Shown: positions 63,011 to 64,000 of the stretch, in pieces
How the letters are laid out: the number at the start of each line of letters is the position of its first letter
How positions within the stretch are numbered: the stretch's first letter is position 1
DNA from: Poteriospumella lacustris
Lineage: Eukaryota; Sar; Chrysophyceae; Chromulinales; Dinobryaceae
Reading direction: 5' to 3'
DNA: 64,000 nucleotides
NCBI GenBank assembly: GCA_008000375.1
Contig: SMOI01000001.1
Location: 132,171 to 196,170, forward strand
The notes under the pieces: generated by a model
What the model saw: only the letters and a program-made list of their open reading frames with translations
The model's database searches: none
Told to the model about the DNA's origin: nothing
Made by a program: the position numbers and the translations under genes

Positions 63011-64000
63011 TTATACAATTCGTTCCATTTCTGTCGCATAAGACAATGTTTGAGCGATGAGCTTCATGGACGGGATTTCTTCCGATTTCACGGTCTTGGT
63101 CTCGTCCAAATAGATCACACCGTCGCTGCCTACTCGCCAGTCCGGATAGTGCGTGGCAACGAATTCCAAAGTTTCCTTCATCAAGAGCAATATGTGCCAC
63201 AATGAGATGCATTAAAAGAGAGCGCGAAAGTGCAATGTATCATACCTCGTCCTGCTGGAACATCAGGATCTTCGTGGCCGATGCAACCTTCAAAGTCTTA
63301 TAAGCCGATGAAACGCAATCAGCGATGTTCAACCGCACAGTTTCAAGAAGCGAGTTCAAGAAAAAGGTGAACTGAGAAGCAGGAGGATTGGCTGCGGAGG
63401 CAAGGACCTAAAAGGAATTGTTCACAGATTACGACAACGTTTGTGCACGTGGCGACCAAAGCAGACTCACCATGTCGTAGGCACCCACCACCAAATGCTG
63501 TTCCAATTGTGTGCAAAATGCGATGACGGGAAGCTTGCGAAGAGACTCCGGCAAAAGCTCCAACTCACAGTGGAAATCAGCCAAGCGATTCTCCACCAGT
63601 AAGTGCAGAAGGTTCAGAGCCAACACGACGGGAGTGGGCGAGTCTGCGGTTAAGTTGCCGCTGAAAAGAGAAAAACAAACGGACCGTTAGGTTAACTTCT
63701 AAGCTATACCTGAGATGTATATCAAAATAACTTACTATCCAAATTGAGTGTAGAAAGGGCGGAGGGAGGAGACGCTTCGTTGGAACGCGTATTTGTCTTC
63801 CTGTTGCACGGCCAACAAGACTGCGTATTCCAGAACATCGCGGAAAAGCTCTCGTTCTTGATGAGCAGTAGGGCCATCAATGCAAAGTGGCGGAAGAGAA
63901 TCAAGCTCGACCATTATTCGCTGAAATGTAGTGCAGACGCAGTTAGAACTGATCGAACGATAGCGTAAACGGAAGGCGAACAAACCTTGAGCTGCTCCAG
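63011..64000 (-). CDS. PSMD8: 26S proteasome regulatory subunit PSMD8/RPN12 (5' end outside window)
   Basis: Five exons visible: 64000-63986 (partial), 63920-63736, 63660-63471, 63407-63246 and 63175-63011, 238 codons; only the N-terminal 25-35 residues appear to be missing. The PCI-type family markers are clear: LEQLKRIMVELDSLPP; HQERELFRDVLEYAVLLAVQ; VLALNLLHLLVENRLADFHC; LEQHLVVGAYDMV then NSLLETVRLNIADCV; and the end EIPSMKLIAQTLSYATEMER-IV, equivalent to the conserved terminus of PSMD8. RPN12 completes the proteasome lid and triggers its docking to the base. All junctions are GT-AG with frame kept. Confidence 0.93.

Noticed and set aside
1-64000. tRNA, rRNA or CRISPR features
   Set aside because: Scanned by eye for the T-loop GGTTCGAATCC pattern, rRNA-like conserved blocks and spaced direct repeats; none convincing. 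A tRNAscan/Infernal run would settle it.

Overview
The window is nuclear DNA of a unicellular eukaryote. Genes are split by short GT-AG introns (about 44-150 bp), intergenic spaces are a few hundred bases, and the proteins are eukaryotic throughout: proteasome lid, GATOR2, dynein-2 light chain, PKA regulatory subunit, SCYL1 pseudokinase, villin, ER-type E2 and CLC antiporters. The lineage cannot be fixed from sequence alone. A dynein-2 (IFT) light chain argues for a ciliated ancestry. Villin with headpiece and a Frizzled-type CRD would suit an amoebozoan or other amorphean. A basic presequence on pyruvate kinase, signal-plus-transit-like leaders on an SSB and an E2, and strongly alternating gene strands would suit a stramenopile. 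No tRNA, rRNA, CRISPR or intact transposon was seen. A 100-base N gap lies at 33555-33654.

Layout. 1-737: N-terminal part of an unknown protein (-). 1277-6359: a nearly perfect 2.44-kb inverted repeat around a 204-bp spacer, each arm carrying a complete three-exon EF-hand/coiled-coil gene, the two running tail to tail. 6852-12338: WDR59 (GATOR2) with very long low-complexity inserts. 12520-13779: DDI1-type aspartic protease with a signal sequence (-). 14320-15567: membrane-anchored START protein. 15724-16570: Fz-CRD protein, probably GPI-anchored (-). 16990-19845 and 20549-23402: two CLC-7-type Cl-/H+ antiporter paralogues, tail to tail, with identical intron positions. 23914-24847: UBE2J-type E2. 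25169-27991: EF-hand protein (-). 28385-30927: villin. 31445-33198: pyruvate kinase.

After the gap: 33786-34423 small single-pass membrane protein (-); 35059-36114 leucine-rich unknown (-); 36617-40489 1290-aa unknown; 40787-42796 GT61-type glycosyltransferase (-); 43269-45128 multipass membrane protein; 45159-46850 ARM-repeat protein (-); 47140-48942 sedolisin/TPP1 protease; 49449-52305 six-exon coiled-coil protein (-); 52644-55586 SCYL1 (-); 56081-57781 PKA regulatory subunit; 57881-58942 membrane protein (-); 59329-60866 coiled-coil protein; 60921-61842 OB-fold SSB (-); 62275-62869 DYNLT2B; 63011-64000 PSMD8/RPN12 (-, 5' end outside the window).

The genes do not form one pathway, although several concern endolysosome and membrane traffic (two CLC-7s, TPP1, WDR59, SCYL1, START) or ubiquitin/proteasome function (UBE2J, PSMD8, DDI-type protease). 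The strongest structural signals are the large palindrome, the recurrence of tail-to-tail paralogue pairs, and an almost perfect alternation of coding strand (24 of 27 neighbouring gene pairs). Exon coordinates were worked out by hand from splice consensus and reading frame; no RNA evidence was available.
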